From: an uncultured Roseibium sp.
GTDB lineage: Bacteria; Pseudomonadota; Alphaproteobacteria; Rhizobiales; Stappiaceae
Direction of reading: 5' to 3'
DNA length: 64,000 bases
Assembly (NCBI RefSeq): GCF_947496995.1
Contig: NZ_CANMFD010000008.1
Coordinates: 1 to 64,000, forward strand
Of this stretch, positions 63,815 to 64,000 are shown one piece after another (position 1 is the first letter of the stretch; each line of letters opens with the position of its first letter). A program made the translations under genes and the position numbers. Under the pieces are notes generated by a model that did no database searches, was not told where the DNA came from, and worked only from the letters and a program-made list of their open reading frames with translations.

Positions 63815-64000
63815 CTAGCTGCCGTCCGGCTCACAGGGAGACCGCCCCGGCCCATACCACGCCACGAGAAAATCGACCAGGGCCCGCACCTTGCCGCTCA
63901 GATGCCGCCGGTGCGGGTAAACGGCATAAATGCCCCGCATGGGCTCTTCGAATTCATCGAGGAGGGTGACCAGGTTCCCCTTCCGAAGGTCCTCGTTGAC
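63815..64000 (-). CDS. LysR-family regulator, C-terminal end only
   Basis: The last 61 residues of a protein that continues past the right edge. They read NEDLRKGNLVTLLDEFEEP, then GIYAVYPHRRHLSGKVRALV and DFLVAWYG. This is the typical end of the LysR effector domain (E-D-L-x-x-G-x-L-x-x-L-L and Y-P-x-R-x-x-x-x-K-V-R-x-x-V-D-F-L) and closely resembles the C-terminus of the regulator at 34631-35545. The DNA-binding domain is outside the window. Confidence 0.88.
   Translation of the reverse strand, partial: VNEDLRKGNLVTLLDEFEEPMRGIYAVYPHRRHLSGKVRALVDFLVAWYGPGRSPCEPDGS

Overview
The window is about 64 kb of high-GC chromosomal DNA from an alphaproteobacterium, probably in the Rhizobiales/Hyphomicrobiales. 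The gene families point that way: a DUF459 protein beside an MltB-type transglycosylase, Liv-type transporters grouped with acyl-CoA ligases, TRAP transporters, an HAE1 efflux pump, DUF1007/NicO. Some traits suggest a marine Stappia/Roseibium-like lineage (PomAB-like sodium-type stator, 2-oxoacid-type TRAP), but that is inference. No rRNA, tRNA, CRISPR array, prophage or transposase gene was recognised. Genes are dense, short operons are common, and both ends cut through genes.

Layout. 0-6.8 kb: the 3' part of an autotransporter with 204-bp DNA repeats, a VOC protein, a DUF459/SGNH protein, a lytic transglycosylase and a beta-barrel outer-membrane protein (cell envelope). 6.9-12.6 kb: kdsD, a two-gene PomA/PomB-like stator, an NfeD/SPFH pair and hemH. 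12.8-21.3 kb: one co-directional seven-gene block with a long-chain acyl-CoA ligase, a complete Liv-type ABC importer and a PaaK-like ligase, which reads as uptake and CoA activation of an organic acid. 21.3-21.9 kb: a mosaic of palindromic repeats.

21.9-34.6 kb is the accessory part. It has three exported amidohydrolases in tandem with visibly lower GC in places, a gene-poor stretch holding a decayed chimera of two genes that occur intact 3-5 kb further on, an MFS exporter with a divergent LysR regulator, an orphan HigA antitoxin with what looks like the last codons of its HigB toxin, an arsR-permease-thioredoxin operon with a palindromic operator candidate, a convergent VOC protein, and a GlxA/DUF1272/PfpI group.

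34.6-48.1 kb: a LysR regulator divergent from an operon of an apparently inactive alpha/beta hydrolase and an HAE1 RND efflux pump; an LLM monooxygenase; a small cysteine-rich protein; a secreted hydrolase; an iron-type ABC importer divergent from a methyltransferase; and an HXXEE membrane protein. 48.5-64 kb: a soluble PAS hybrid kinase with an OmpR-type regulator; a TakP-like TRAP transporter whose large permease carries a roughly 290-residue coiled-coil tail, divergent from a Cache-domain kinase and NarL-type regulator that probably control it; a class-I amidotransferase-like hydrolase; a DUF1007-NicO fusion; an amino-acid dehydrogenase; a TetR regulator; and the 3' end of a LysR gene.

The structure that the genes do not explain is mostly small repeats. 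Paired 21-bp palindromes occur at three loci, two of them between convergent genes. A 216-bp element with inverted ends occurs once complete and once as a fragment, both between convergent genes. The most informative historical signal is the arsR/VOC chimera at 26.84-27.06 kb, a scar of a duplicated and then deleted arsR-to-VOC segment.
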